From contig JAAZNO010000338.1 of the NCBI GenBank assembly GCA_012798275.1, positions 1 through 8,503 on the forward strand: DNA of 8,503 bases, read 5' to 3'. Below are positions 1 to 7,901 of this stretch, piece by piece. The notes beneath the pieces are model-generated. The model was given only the letters and a program-made list of their open reading frames with translations, had not been told where the DNA came from and did not search any database. How positions within the stretch are numbered: the first letter of the stretch is position 1; each line of letters begins with the position of its first letter. The stretch is from Chloroflexota bacterium. GTDB taxonomy: Bacteria; Chloroflexota; Anaerolineae; B4-G1; SLSP01. The translations under genes and the position numbers were made by a program.

Positions 1-1478
1 GATTGACCCTCCTGGCCTACGCCTGGCGCCAACGCGCCCCGCTGACCCGGCTGCTGCGCTGGGGAGTGCTGCTCGTTGTTCCGGCGCTGGCACTCGTCAC
101 GCCGTGGCTGGGACGCAACTGGCGGCTCTACGGCGATCTGACCGCCCTCGCCCCCATGCTGGACGTCGTCGGGCGCACGGCGGTACGCGTGGATCTCTGG
201 GGCACGTTCCAGCTGATGCTGCGCTCCTATTGGGGACAGCTGCCGTGCGCTTTCTATCCCCGGGCGCTCTACTGGCCCTTCTTCGCGCTGCTCGGAGGCG
301 GCTGCGTGGGCCTCGTGGCGCACTTCCGCACCCTTGCGCGGCGGACGGAGCTGGCGCTCCTGGGCGGCTGGTTCGTCATCATCGTGGTCGCATGGGTGCG
401 CTGGAATGCCCTCACCCCGGCGACGGGAGGACGGCTGCTCTTTCCCGCAGCCCCCGCCCTCGCGGTGCTCCTCGCGGTCGGCTGGCAGCAGCTTCAGCCG
501 CGACTGGCGCGCGCCTGGGCCATCTGGCTGCCGCTCGGCGCACTGATCACGCTCCTCGCCGGCGCAGCACCGCTCTTCGCTCCTCCCGCCCGTCTGGAAG
601 ACTCAACACCCCTCCCCCACACCACCGACGTCGTCTTCGGCGCGGAAGCCATCGCTTTGCGCGGCTACGAGGTGCAGTTGACGGAGTCGCGCCTGGCCTG
701 CTGGCTGGTGCAATCCAGCTACTGTCGTCCCGCCCTGGAGCTGCAGCTCTACCTGGAAGCGCTGCGTCCCCTCGATGAGGAGTGGGCGCTCGCCGTGCAA
801 CTCGTCTCCGCCCGGCCTGGCGACAACACCCTCCGCCTCACCTACGATGCCTGGCCTGGACATGGCAATCTGCCGACCTCTGCCTGGCCTGCCGGGACCC
901 TGCTCCGCGAGAAATTGCTGTTACCGCTGCCCGCAAGCGACCTTCCCACGCAGGCATGGGAGCTTCACCTTGCCTTTTACGATGGCGAGACCAAGGCACG
1001 GCTCCCCGTCACCCTCGCGGGACAGCCCGCGGGCGATGCGGCAAGGCTGGACACCCTGCGAATCCAGGGAAGTCAGCCGCCGTGCGACACCCTCCCCCCG
1101 CTGGAAATGCCAGCCCGCTTTGGGGAGGCGCTCGCGCTCACCCACGCTGCCCTCACGGAACGGGACGATGCGTGGGAAGTGACCCTGTGTTGGGAGAGCC
1201 TCGCGCCGGTGGATGCGGACTACACCGTCTTCGTCCATGCCTGCGCCGCCGATGGCGCGCTCCTGGCGACAGGCGACGCTCCGCCGATGGGACAGGCCTT
1301 CCCCACCCACCTCTGGCTTCCCGGCGACCGCGTCCTGGATAGTCACAGGCTCACCGCGGCAGAGGCCCCCGTCACCATCGCCGTGGGGCTTTATCATCCG
1401 GAGACCGGCGCGCGCCTGGCCGCTTTCGTCGGCGCCGAACGTCAGCCCAACGACGCCCTCGTCCTCTGGTCGCGCTGA
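1..1478 (+). CDS. GT-C membrane glycosyltransferase (GT39-like), C-terminal part, 5' partial
   Basis: The reading frame is open from the left edge, so the gene begins outside the window; the TTG at 3 is only the first in-frame start-like codon and is not a credible start. About 491 residues are visible. Residues 20-195 hold several hydrophobic spans separated by short basic loops. Landmarks GRNWRLYGD (37-45) and GRLLFPA (143-149) match LRNLFLYGD and GRLLFPA in the protein at 5592-7859, with an offset that implies about 250 missing N-terminal residues, including the catalytic acidic loop. From about residue 208 the protein becomes soluble and beta-rich, with two related domains (about 208-355 and 370-491); the second carries DYTVFVH and PTHLWLPGD. 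By family knowledge such enzymes transfer sugar from a polyprenyl-phosphate donor outside the cytoplasmic membrane; the acceptor is unknown. The family call is firm through the paralogue, the substrate is not. No terminator is evident directly after the stop. Confidence 0.8.
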   Translation, partial: LTLLAYAWRQRAPLTRLLRWGVLLVVPALALVTPWLGRNWRLYGDLTALAPMLDVVGRTAVRVDLWGTFQLMLRSYWGQLPCAFYPRALYWPFFALLGGGCVGLVAHFRTLARRTELALLGGWFVIIVVAWVRWNALTPATGGRLLFPAAPALAVLLAVGWQQLQPRLARAWAIWLPLGALITLLAGAAPLFAPPARLEDSTPLPHTTDVVFGAEAIALRGYEVQLTESRLACWLVQSSYCRPALELQLYLEALRPLDEEWALAVQLVSARPGDNTLRLTYDAWPGHGNLPTSAWPAGTLLREKLLLPLPASDLPTQAWELHLAFYDGETKARLPVTLAGQPAGDAARLDTLRIQGSQPPCDTLPPLEMPARFGEALALTHAALTERDDAWEVTLCWESLAPVDADYTVFVHACAADGALLATGDAPPMGQAFPTHLWLPGDRVLDSHRLTAAEAPVTIAVGLYHPETGARLAAFVGAERQPNDALVLWSR

Positions 1479-1493
1479 AGCCCGGCAAAATTG

Positions 1494-1502
1494 TGGTAGA
1501 AT
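1494..1502 (+). promoter_or_regulatory. Extended -10 promoter for the secreted protein gene
   Basis: TGGTAGAAT combines the TGn extension with TAGAAT, five of six matches to TATAAT. It lies in a short AT-richer stretch between the stop at 1478 and the start at 1580. No convincing -35 hexamer sits 16-18 bases upstream (that stretch is the GC-rich end of the previous gene), as is often tolerated by extended -10 promoters. Transcription would begin near 1509, leaving a leader of about 70 bases. Pattern only, not proven. Confidence 0.42.
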
Positions 1503-1511
1503 CACACAGGA

Positions 1512-1543
1512 AAGTCCAAACGGAAAACTGCCTCTCTGGACTT
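1512..1543 (+). repeat. Inverted repeat in the leader of the secreted protein gene
   Basis: AAGTCCA (1512-1518) and TGGACTT (1537-1543) are perfect 7-base complements separated by 18 bases. In RNA they could form a modest stem within the predicted leader, just upstream of the ribosome binding site. No T run follows, so this is not a terminator. It may be a regulatory hairpin, an operator or chance. Confidence 0.35.
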
Positions 1544-1566
1544 ATCCATCTACATTTATGCTATAG

Positions 1567-1574
1567 AAAAGGGG
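1567..1574 (+). promoter_or_regulatory. Ribosome binding site fixing the start at 1580
   Basis: AAAAGGGG ends five bases before ATG 1580. It supports this start over the in-frame GTG at 1493, which lies inside the predicted promoter and has no comparable site. The signal peptide also begins exactly at 1580. Confidence 0.75.
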
Positions 1575-1579
1575 ATTCT

Positions 1580-2677
1580 ATGAAAACTTCACGTTTGCGT
1601 TACGTTTGGATTCTGGTGATGCTGGGCAGCTTGCTGCTGTTCCAGCCCAACGCCAACCCTGCCCCCGCAGTGCAGGCCAACAACGGCAACGTTCTGGTAA
1701 ACGGCGACTTTGAAGTCGAAGATCCTGCGACCCACGGTTTCATTTGGTTTCCTCCAAACCACTTTCTGGCTTTGAACTGGTATCGCTGGTGGGTGAACAT
1801 GCCGGCGGCAAACACCATGATCCCCGAATACGATGACATGCGTCCCGGCACCCTCCGATGGCCCCCTTACAGCGGGTGGCACGCGCAAGTGTACTTCAAA
1901 TGGGGCGCCAACTACCAGGCAGGGATCTATCAGGTCGTGGAGAATTTGACCCCCTGTGTGCCCTACGAGTTCTCGATGTACGTCAATAGCCACGGCAACG
2001 CGGGGACAGTGCCCCATACACGCATCGGCCTCGACCCGCAAGGCACGCAAATCACCCGGGATCACGTTTACAACGATCTCATCGGCGGACAAATGCCGCC
2101 GCTCACGGCCTGGTCAGCCGAACAGACCATCTTGACCACGTGGGAACGCCTGGCGACGACGGCAGAACCACTGGGAACCCGGCTCACCGCCATCACCTAC
2201 GCCAATCCCTCCTACACCGGCGATCAGGACGCCTGGTACGATACCTGGTGGGACAACGGCGCTCTGGTACAGGTTGGATTCCCCAACGGCAAACTGCCGG
2301 AGCCGACCTCATGGAACTCGTCTTACATTAATTCTGCCTCAGTGCAGTACACCTTCGACGGCGATAACCTCCGCCTGAGCTGGAACACCACTGGCCCCGC
2401 CTCAACGCAGGTATGGTATCAGACGATGAGCACAGCCCAGATCACGACGCCCCCTCCCATGAGCCACACGATGTTCCTGCCGTTGATAATGCGCGCCGAT
2501 ATATGGCAGGCCACTGCGCTCAATCCGACCCCTACGACTAGCCACAGCGTGAGCATTCCGGGGATGCAATCCCTGCAATCTGGCGACAAAATCATCGTCC
2601 GGCTGCTTTCCCGCCACCCCACTGCCGACGCCTGTGTCACCGAGGGATACGGCAACATCGAGATCGTAAAGCCGTAA
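1580..2677 (+). CDS. Secreted two-domain beta-sandwich protein, function unknown
   Basis: The product has 365 residues. It opens with a classical signal peptide: basic MKTSRLR, a hydrophobic core at about 9-21, then a Pro/Ala-rich stretch with likely cleavage after VQA (31-33), so it is exported. Residues 36-230 look like a galactose-binding or CBM-type jelly roll: the opening VLVNGDFE (38-45), a central GIYQVVENLTPCVPYEFSMYV (split here as 115-125 and 126-135) and a closing WYDTWWDNGALV (219-230) follow the usual pattern of that fold. Residues about 240-365 resemble a fibronectin-III-like domain (LRLSWNTTGPASTQVWY, then SVSIPGMQSLQSGDKIIVRL) interrupted by a Pro-rich stretch and MFLPLIMR (298-305). 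The mature form has two cysteines, C126 and C352, which could pair. No catalytic motif was recognised. Its base composition is visibly less GC-rich than the flanking glycosyltransferase genes. It has its own promoter and terminator, so it is probably a single-gene unit. It could be a surface binding protein or a glycosylation target, both guesses. Confidence 0.8.
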   Translation: MKTSRLRYVWILVMLGSLLLFQPNANPAPAVQANNGNVLVNGDFEVEDPATHGFIWFPPNHFLALNWYRWWVNMPAANTMIPEYDDMRPGTLRWPPYSGWHAQVYFKWGANYQAGIYQVVENLTPCVPYEFSMYVNSHGNAGTVPHTRIGLDPQGTQITRDHVYNDLIGGQMPPLTAWSAEQTILTTWERLATTAEPLGTRLTAITYANPSYTGDQDAWYDTWWDNGALVQVGFPNGKLPEPTSWNSSYINSASVQYTFDGDNLRLSWNTTGPASTQVWYQTMSTAQITTPPPMSHTMFLPLIMRADIWQATALNPTPTTSHSVSIPGMQSLQSGDKIIVRLLSRHPTADACVTEGYGNIEIVKP

Positions 2678-2743
2678 GGCGACCGTCCAGCCTGGGAGCC
2701 ATGGGACACTTCTGAAGAGAAAACCACTAAAACTCCATGTTCT

Positions 2744-2776
2744 CTGGCCCCCGTTTTGTCTGCCAGGGGGCTTTTG
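2744..2776 (+). terminator. Intrinsic terminator after the secreted protein gene
   Basis: GCCCCC (2747-2752) pairs with GGGGGC (2766-2771) around a 13-base loop, followed directly by TTTT (2772-2775). An alternative outer pairing CTGGC/GCCAG (2744-2748 with 2762-2766) is also possible. It lies about 70 bases after the stop at 2677 and closes the upstream unit. Its position inside the longest possible reading frame of the next gene argues that that gene starts downstream. Confidence 0.75.
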
Positions 2777-2833
2777 CCTCTGTGTCTCTGGCCCGCTCAG
2801 CGGTTAGAAAAGTGCTCTTCTATGAACTCAATC

Positions 2834-2838
2834 AAGGG
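2834..2838 (+). promoter_or_regulatory. Ribosome binding site fixing the GTG start at 2845
   Basis: AAGGG lies six bases before GTG 2845, an ideal spacing. The earlier in-frame ATG at 2737 has no such site and precedes the terminator hairpin. This site decides the start of the 916-residue glycosyltransferase. Confidence 0.65.
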
Positions 2839-2844
2839 CTGCCC

Positions 2845-5595
2845 GTGAAACGATGGCTTGAGCGACACGCAGGGGTGATACTGCTCCTGTGGATGGCGTT
2901 CGCGTTGCGCGTTGGAGGCCTCGGCGCGCGTAGCCTGTGGTATGACGAGGCCTATCTGTGGTGGGCGACCACTCAGGTGAGCGTGCGCGAGATGCTGGCG
3001 CTCAGCGCAGGCGAACTTGTCCCGCCGGCCCACTATTTCTTGCTCCGCACCTGGATTCCGCTCGCCGGCGCCAGCGAATTCGCCCTGCGGTTCCCCTCGG
3101 TCCTCTACGGCCTGCTCGCGCTCGCGGCGCTGGCCCGCATGGCCCGCCGACTGTCCGGCAAACGCTCAGCCGGCACTTGGGCCTTGCTTTTGGGCGCGCT
3201 TGCCCCCACCTTAATTTGGGCCTCACGCGAGACCCGAATGTACGGCGCGTTCATCGCCTGGTCACTCCTGGCGGGGATGGCGTTAGTCGAGACGCTCCTC
3301 GCCCTCGAACCACGTCCCCGCCGACGGTGGGCCTGGCTGTGGGGCGCCGCCGCCCTGGGTGCCATGGCTTCCTTGACGCTGTCGGCGTTCTGGCTGGTGG
3401 GGCAGGCGCTCTTCGCGCTCCTCGCGCTGATCCGTCGTCCCTGGCAAGAGGTGCGCGCGTGGCTTCAGGCGATGTTCCCCCCCACGCTCCTCGCCGGGCT
3501 GATCTTTCTGCCCTGGGTCCTGGAGGCCCTCCCCTCCCTGGGACAAAACGCCACCTACTGGGAAGGATATTTGCCCATCGCCGAATTTTTGCGCACTTCC
3601 ATTGCCGGCATGACGGTCTTCGACCTTCTACCCTCAGCCTGGAAGGTCGCGGCGGGAGGCCTGATACTGGTGGCCTCGTTTGGGGCCTTGATCCTGACGC
3701 GCCGTCGTCCCCTTGCGGGACTCTATCCCCTGCTGCAACTGATGCCGCTGGGGCTCATGGCAGTAGTTTTCCGCAATCTGCCCAAATGGGGCAGTCGTCA
3801 TGCCTCAGGCTTTGCACCGCTGCCCGTGCTGGCCCTGGCCATCGGCTGGGGGATGGCGGCGCAGCTTCATGGCCGACGCCGACGCACGCTGGCCCGACTG
3901 GGCCTGGGCGTGTGTAGCGTGCTCGTCGTCGCGCTTTCCGCGCAGGCAGACGCCAATCTCCTCACCGATCCGACCTACGCCACGGAGGACTGGCGCAGCG
4001 TTGCGCACTACGTCATGGAAAATCGCGCGCCCGGCGACGTCATCATCGTAGAGACAGGCTCGGTCTTCCCGGCATGGGCGTACTATGCCGGCTTCGAGGG
4101 GCTGCTGCCCCTCCCTGATGACAAACTGCTGGACGTGACCCACGTTCTTGACTACGCGAATGGCGCCGCCGCTCTGAACGCGGCGCTCCAGAACACGTCC
4201 CAGGTCTGGCTCGTCACCTGGCTCGAGACCATCACCGATCCCACCGGCGTCGTCCCCGCGCTGCTGGGGGAGCTGGGCGCCGAAGTGCCCACGCCGGAAT
4301 TCCACGGGCTGGGCCTGCGCCGTTTTGCACTTGCGCGCCGCGCCGACTTCCCGCCAGAGCCCGACCTCACCGAACGCCTGGCGACGCCCACTTTGCCTCA
4401 CCTGACGCTGTGGGGCTATCGGCTTCCCCAAGCGCCGCAGCCCGTTGACAGCACCCTGGATGTGTGGACCTTTTGGGTCACCGAAGATCCTGCCGCGCAC
4501 GGCGAGCGCTTCTATCAGGTAGCGCTGCGCCTGCTCGACGCTCGCGGCGATGAGTGGGCGCGCTTCAACGGCACCCCGGCGAGCGGCGATTACCGTCCCT
4601 CGCGTTGGCAGGCGGGGACGCCCGTGCTGGGTCGCTATCCGCTGACGCCTGACCCCTGGACGCCTCCCGGCAGCACCACGCCCACCCTCACCGTCTACGT
4701 GGCAGGAGCCGCCTCGGCGAGCGTCACCCTGCAGCCGGTCGAACTGTTGCCGGCGACCGCGCCGCCCCCGCTCCCCGAAAATGCCATCCCGGTAGAGCCC
4801 GGCGCGGCGACCGCCGGAGCTTCCCCGCTCGAGCTGCTGGGGTTCTGGCTCAGCCGGGAAACCATGCGGCCCTGCGAGCCGCTCGAGGGCCGGGCATTTT
4901 GGGCGGTCCCAGCGCCCTATGCCGTTGCCGACAGGCGCGATGTCTTGCGCCTATCTCTCGCCGAACACGCGGTGACGCTGCCCCTGACGGCGGCCAACGT
5001 GACCTCTCCCCTTCCCGCCGGGACCCGCTTCGCCACGCAGTTCCGCCTGCCCATCTCCTGCCGCGCGCTGGATGCCGAGGCCCCCCTCACCGCGGAGCTC
5101 CTCACTGCCGCGGGCGCGCCGCTGGCCCGATGGCGCGGGCCAGAGATCTCTATCGTGGCCGGGCGGGAATTCCAGCCGCCGGACGGCCTGCTGCCCGCGA
5201 CGGGGGACTTCGGTCCAGGCGTCGCCGCACTGCTTGGCTATCGGCTGGAGCCGGAGCCTGGCGCCGGACAACCCTTCACCCTCACCCTTTACTGGCGCGC
5301 TGAGGAAACCGGCGACTCGCCCTACAACGTGTTCGTCCACGTCACGGCCCCCGGCACCATCAGCCCGCTCCTCGGGCAACATGACAGCTGGCCCGCGCTG
5401 GGAGGAAAACCCACCACCACCTGGGTGACCGGCGAGATCGTCGCCGATGAGCATCCCCTGGCAGGATTGCCGGCGGGAAGCTACGACCTGCGCGTCGGCC
5501 TGTATGATGAAGCGGGGCCGCTCGCCGTGAGCAGCGCCGCATCGGTTCCGCCGCAGAACGCCGTCGTGATTCCCCTCACCGTGAGGCCCCAATGA
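2845..5595 (+). CDS. GT39/ArnT-like membrane glycosyltransferase with three C-terminal beta domains
   Basis: From the GTG start the product has 916 residues. The N terminus has one basic segment, a first membrane span (about 8-22) and then LWYDEAYLWW, in which D34-E35 match the acidic pair of the first outer loop that is catalytic in protein O-mannosyltransferase and ArnT families. Further family landmarks are PPAHYFLLRTW (60-70), SEFALRFPS (77-85) and SRETRMYG (127-134). About ten hydrophobic spans extend to about 366. An outer-face segment DPTYATEDWRSVAHYV (375-390) follows, then roughly 500 soluble residues with three beta-rich modules (about 505-635, 655-770 and 782-909); the last has YNVFVH, QHDSWP and PTTTW. 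Expected role: transfer of a sugar from a polyprenyl-phosphate donor to an extracytoplasmic acceptor. The stop overlaps the next start in ATGA, so the two genes are coupled. Typical family members lack such a long tail, making this an extended form. Donor and acceptor cannot be read from sequence. An ATG at 2737 would add 36 residues but is disfavoured. Confidence 0.88.
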   Translation: MKRWLERHAGVILLLWMAFALRVGGLGARSLWYDEAYLWWATTQVSVREMLALSAGELVPPAHYFLLRTWIPLAGASEFALRFPSVLYGLLALAALARMARRLSGKRSAGTWALLLGALAPTLIWASRETRMYGAFIAWSLLAGMALVETLLALEPRPRRRWAWLWGAAALGAMASLTLSAFWLVGQALFALLALIRRPWQEVRAWLQAMFPPTLLAGLIFLPWVLEALPSLGQNATYWEGYLPIAEFLRTSIAGMTVFDLLPSAWKVAAGGLILVASFGALILTRRRPLAGLYPLLQLMPLGLMAVVFRNLPKWGSRHASGFAPLPVLALAIGWGMAAQLHGRRRRTLARLGLGVCSVLVVALSAQADANLLTDPTYATEDWRSVAHYVMENRAPGDVIIVETGSVFPAWAYYAGFEGLLPLPDDKLLDVTHVLDYANGAAALNAALQNTSQVWLVTWLETITDPTGVVPALLGELGAEVPTPEFHGLGLRRFALARRADFPPEPDLTERLATPTLPHLTLWGYRLPQAPQPVDSTLDVWTFWVTEDPAAHGERFYQVALRLLDARGDEWARFNGTPASGDYRPSRWQAGTPVLGRYPLTPDPWTPPGSTTPTLTVYVAGAASASVTLQPVELLPATAPPPLPENAIPVEPGAATAGASPLELLGFWLSRETMRPCEPLEGRAFWAVPAPYAVADRRDVLRLSLAEHAVTLPLTAANVTSPLPAGTRFATQFRLPISCRALDAEAPLTAELLTAAGAPLARWRGPEISIVAGREFQPPDGLLPATGDFGPGVAALLGYRLEPEPGAGQPFTLTLYWRAEETGDSPYNVFVHVTAPGTISPLLGQHDSWPALGGKPTTTWVTGEIVADEHPLAGLPAGSYDLRVGLYDEAGPLAVSSAASVPPQNAVVIPLTVRPQ

Positions 5596-7859
5596 ACTGT
5601 AGCCGTCGCCGCAGCCTGCATCCGCTCATCCCGCTCCTCGCCGCATTCGCGGTGTTGGTGGTGCTGCATGGCTGGGCCACGCCACTTTTCGAAGCGCCCG
5701 ATGAGGTCTGGCACTACGCCTACGTCCGCTGGCTCGCCGAAGGACACGGCCTGCCCTCCATGAAGGACAATGCCAGCGGCGCGAATCAGGAAGTGGCGCA
5801 ACCGCCGCTCTATTACGCCGTCGCGGCGTTGCTCAGCGCCCCCTTCCCCGATGACGACCTGCAGACGTTGTTCTGGCACAATCCACATTTCGGCTATCAG
5901 GCGCCGGGAACTACGCCCGACAACAAAAACATGCTCATCCACACCCCACGGGAAGGCTTTCCGGGCCGCGGCGCCGTCCTCGCCGTGCGGATCGCTCGCT
6001 TCGCCTCGCTTCTCTTCGGCCTGGTGACCGTCTGCGCCGCGTGGGGAATGGGCTACGAGGCATTTGGGAATCGGCGCGCGGCGCTGCTCACCGCGGCCCT
6101 GGTGGGCTTTCACCCCCAATTCGTCTTCATGAGCAGCGTGGTCAGCAACGACAGCGCTACCGCCGCCCTTTCTACCGCCACCCTGTGGGCCACGGCGCGT
6201 TTTCTGCGGCGGGGAATCACCCCGCACCGCGCCGCCCTCGTCGGCGCCCTTGCCGGCCTGGCAGCGCTGACGAAAACGAGCGCGCTGTTGCTGCTCCCCC
6301 TCACCGGCCTGAGCCTGCTCTGGCAGGGATGGCGACAGACGCAGGAGCAGCCCGCGCCGCCGCGGGGAATGCGACGCTATCGGGACACATGGCGCGCGGC
6401 GCTGGCCTTTGGGCTGACGGCGCTGCTCGTCGGTGGGGGGTGGTATCTCCGCAATCTGTTCCTCTACGGGGACCCGTTGGGCATGTCCCATCACGTCAAT
6501 ACCTTGTGGGGGCGCCCGGCGCCGGTTTCCCTGCTGGCGCTGGTCCCGGAGTTCCCCCTGCTGTGGCGCTCCTTCTGGGGCGCGTATGGATGGGGACACG
6601 TCTGGTGGCCCGACTGGATTTACGTCGCGCTGACGCTGCTCACGGTAGGAGCCCTCCTCCATGGGCTCTATCGGATGCTCCGCAGCCCCCGGCCTGCCTC
6701 AGCCGTCCCCTCCCGGCGCTCGCGAGCCATCTACCTGCTCTGCACTTTCTGGCTGATGGGGGTTTTCGCCGCGCTGTTGCACTGGATGCGACAGGTCGAA
6801 GCGCCCCACGGACGGCTGCTGTTCCCGGCGATTGGAGCGTGGGCAGTGCTGATAGCGGCGGGGCTTCAAGGTTCCAGCCGCGCTCCCCGCCGTTACCAGA
6901 AGCTCCTCCTCACGCTGCTCGTCACCCTCACCGTCCTGGCCCCCGGCGCGCGGATTCTGGCGACTTTTGCGCCGCCAAAATTATTCTCGCCGACGATGAG
7001 CTCGACGCCCCAACTGCGCTACGACGATGAAGCGCTGCTGTTGAGCGCCGCCCTCGTGAAAACAGAGCGACTGGCGCCCGGAGATGACTTCGCCGTGCGC
7101 GCCTGCTGGCAGGCTGCCCGCCCCATGACGCGCGATTACACCGTCTTCGTCCAGCTTCTCGGTCCCGAAAACGGGATCATCACCTCACGGCGCACGTATC
7201 CGGGGCTGGGACGATTTCCCACCTCGCTATGGCCTGTGGGCCGCGCGTTCTGCGATGTGTACGAGCTGACGCTCCCCTCCCAGGTAAACACACCGCTCCG
7301 CGCGCTGCTGGAAATCGGACTTTTCGACGCCGCGACGGGCGAGCGGCTTCCGGCAACCGCGGGGGGCGTTCCCGTCGCGCCACCCATCGTCGCCTCGGTC
7401 GTGCTGGCTCCAAAAGAAGTGCACGCCCCAAAGCCGGAATATCCGCTGGCGGCGGACTTCGGCGAGGCCATTATCCTGCGGGGCTATGACCGCGGTCCCA
7501 CGGTGCAGGCGGGACAGCCTCTCACCGTGACCCTGTACTGGGAAGCCGCCTCGGCCATCAATGAGCCGCTGATAGCCTTTGTGCATCTCTGGGAGCCCGG
7601 AGCGGCGACGGCCTACGCCCAGCACGACAGCGAACCGCGTGACGGCTGGTTCCCCACCCCGCTCTGGCAGCCAGGGGACATCGTCCCCGACACGCATGTC
7701 CTCGCCGTCCCGGCAACGCTCCCGCCCGGCGACTATCATCTGTGGGCAGGGTTGTATCGCGCTGCCGATGGGACGCGCCTCCCCGCCTCAGAGGACGAGG
7801 CCCCGCTTCCTAATGCCCTGGTTCCCCTGGGGAGCGTTCGGGTTCGCGCCGGGGGATGA
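5592..7859 (+). CDS. GT-C membrane glycosyltransferase of a second GT39-like/DUF2142-like subfamily
   Basis: The product has 755 residues. ATG 5592 overlaps the previous stop by four bases and has GAGG five bases upstream, so translational coupling is likely. After one membrane span (about 11-28) comes FEAPDEVWHYAY, where D37-E38 is the probable catalytic acidic pair. Then QPPLYY (70-75), a loop with HNPHFGY (96-102) and RIARFASLLFG (133-143), HPQFVFMSSVVSNDSAT (174-190) and LAALTKTSALLLLP (223-236), all characteristic of large bacterial GT-C proteins. Membrane spans continue to about 455. RNLFLYGD (287-294) and GRLLFPA (407-413) align with the partial gene at the left edge, its closest relative here. 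Residues about 475-605 and 618-755 are two beta-sandwich modules with DYTVFV and IAFVHL at equivalent places, each followed by FPT.LW and GL(F/Y). Expected role: sugar transfer from a lipid-linked donor outside the membrane, probably working with the gene before it. Substrate unknown. Confidence 0.87.
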   Translation: MNCSRRRSLHPLIPLLAAFAVLVVLHGWATPLFEAPDEVWHYAYVRWLAEGHGLPSMKDNASGANQEVAQPPLYYAVAALLSAPFPDDDLQTLFWHNPHFGYQAPGTTPDNKNMLIHTPREGFPGRGAVLAVRIARFASLLFGLVTVCAAWGMGYEAFGNRRAALLTAALVGFHPQFVFMSSVVSNDSATAALSTATLWATARFLRRGITPHRAALVGALAGLAALTKTSALLLLPLTGLSLLWQGWRQTQEQPAPPRGMRRYRDTWRAALAFGLTALLVGGGWYLRNLFLYGDPLGMSHHVNTLWGRPAPVSLLALVPEFPLLWRSFWGAYGWGHVWWPDWIYVALTLLTVGALLHGLYRMLRSPRPASAVPSRRSRAIYLLCTFWLMGVFAALLHWMRQVEAPHGRLLFPAIGAWAVLIAAGLQGSSRAPRRYQKLLLTLLVTLTVLAPGARILATFAPPKLFSPTMSSTPQLRYDDEALLLSAALVKTERLAPGDDFAVRACWQAARPMTRDYTVFVQLLGPENGIITSRRTYPGLGRFPTSLWPVGRAFCDVYELTLPSQVNTPLRALLEIGLFDAATGERLPATAGGVPVAPPIVASVVLAPKEVHAPKPEYPLAADFGEAIILRGYDRGPTVQAGQPLTVTLYWEAASAINEPLIAFVHLWEPGAATAYAQHDSEPRDGWFPTPLWQPGDIVPDTHVLAVPATLPPGDYHLWAGLYRAADGTRLPASEDEAPLPNALVPLGSVRVRAGG

Positions 7860-7866
7860 CGTCCAC

Positions 7867-7886
7867 AAAGGCCCTGCGACCTTTTT
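7867..7886 (+). terminator. Weak possible terminator after the glycosyltransferase pair
   Basis: AAAGG (7867-7871) and CCTTT (7880-7884) can pair around an eight-base loop, and the T run continues to 7886. The five-pair stem is A/T-rich at its base, so this is a poor terminator at best, but it is correctly placed right after the stop at 7859. Confidence 0.3.
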
Positions 7887-7901
7887 CGCCCTCCTGCGTA
7901 A

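Noticed and set aside
1505..1545. AGGAAAGTCC resembles a conserved segment of bacterial RNase P RNA
   Set aside because: The RNA gene would need several hundred bases with a second conserved half; only about 70 bases remain before the secreted protein gene and the second half is missing.
1493..1579. Upstream GTG extension of the secreted protein by 29 codons
   Set aside because: It would run through the promoter, lacks a ribosome binding site and would bury the signal peptide.
3805..4500. A 231-codon minus-strand open frame inside the 916-residue glycosyltransferase gene
   Set aside because: No family resemblance, biased composition, and full overlap with a strongly supported gene on the other strand.
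5481..6662. A 393-codon open frame on the minus strand opposite the two glycosyltransferases
   Set aside because: Its product is Arg/Gln/Gly-rich low-complexity sequence with no recognisable domain, and it lies antisense to two well-supported genes. It is what a GC-rich gene produces on its complement.
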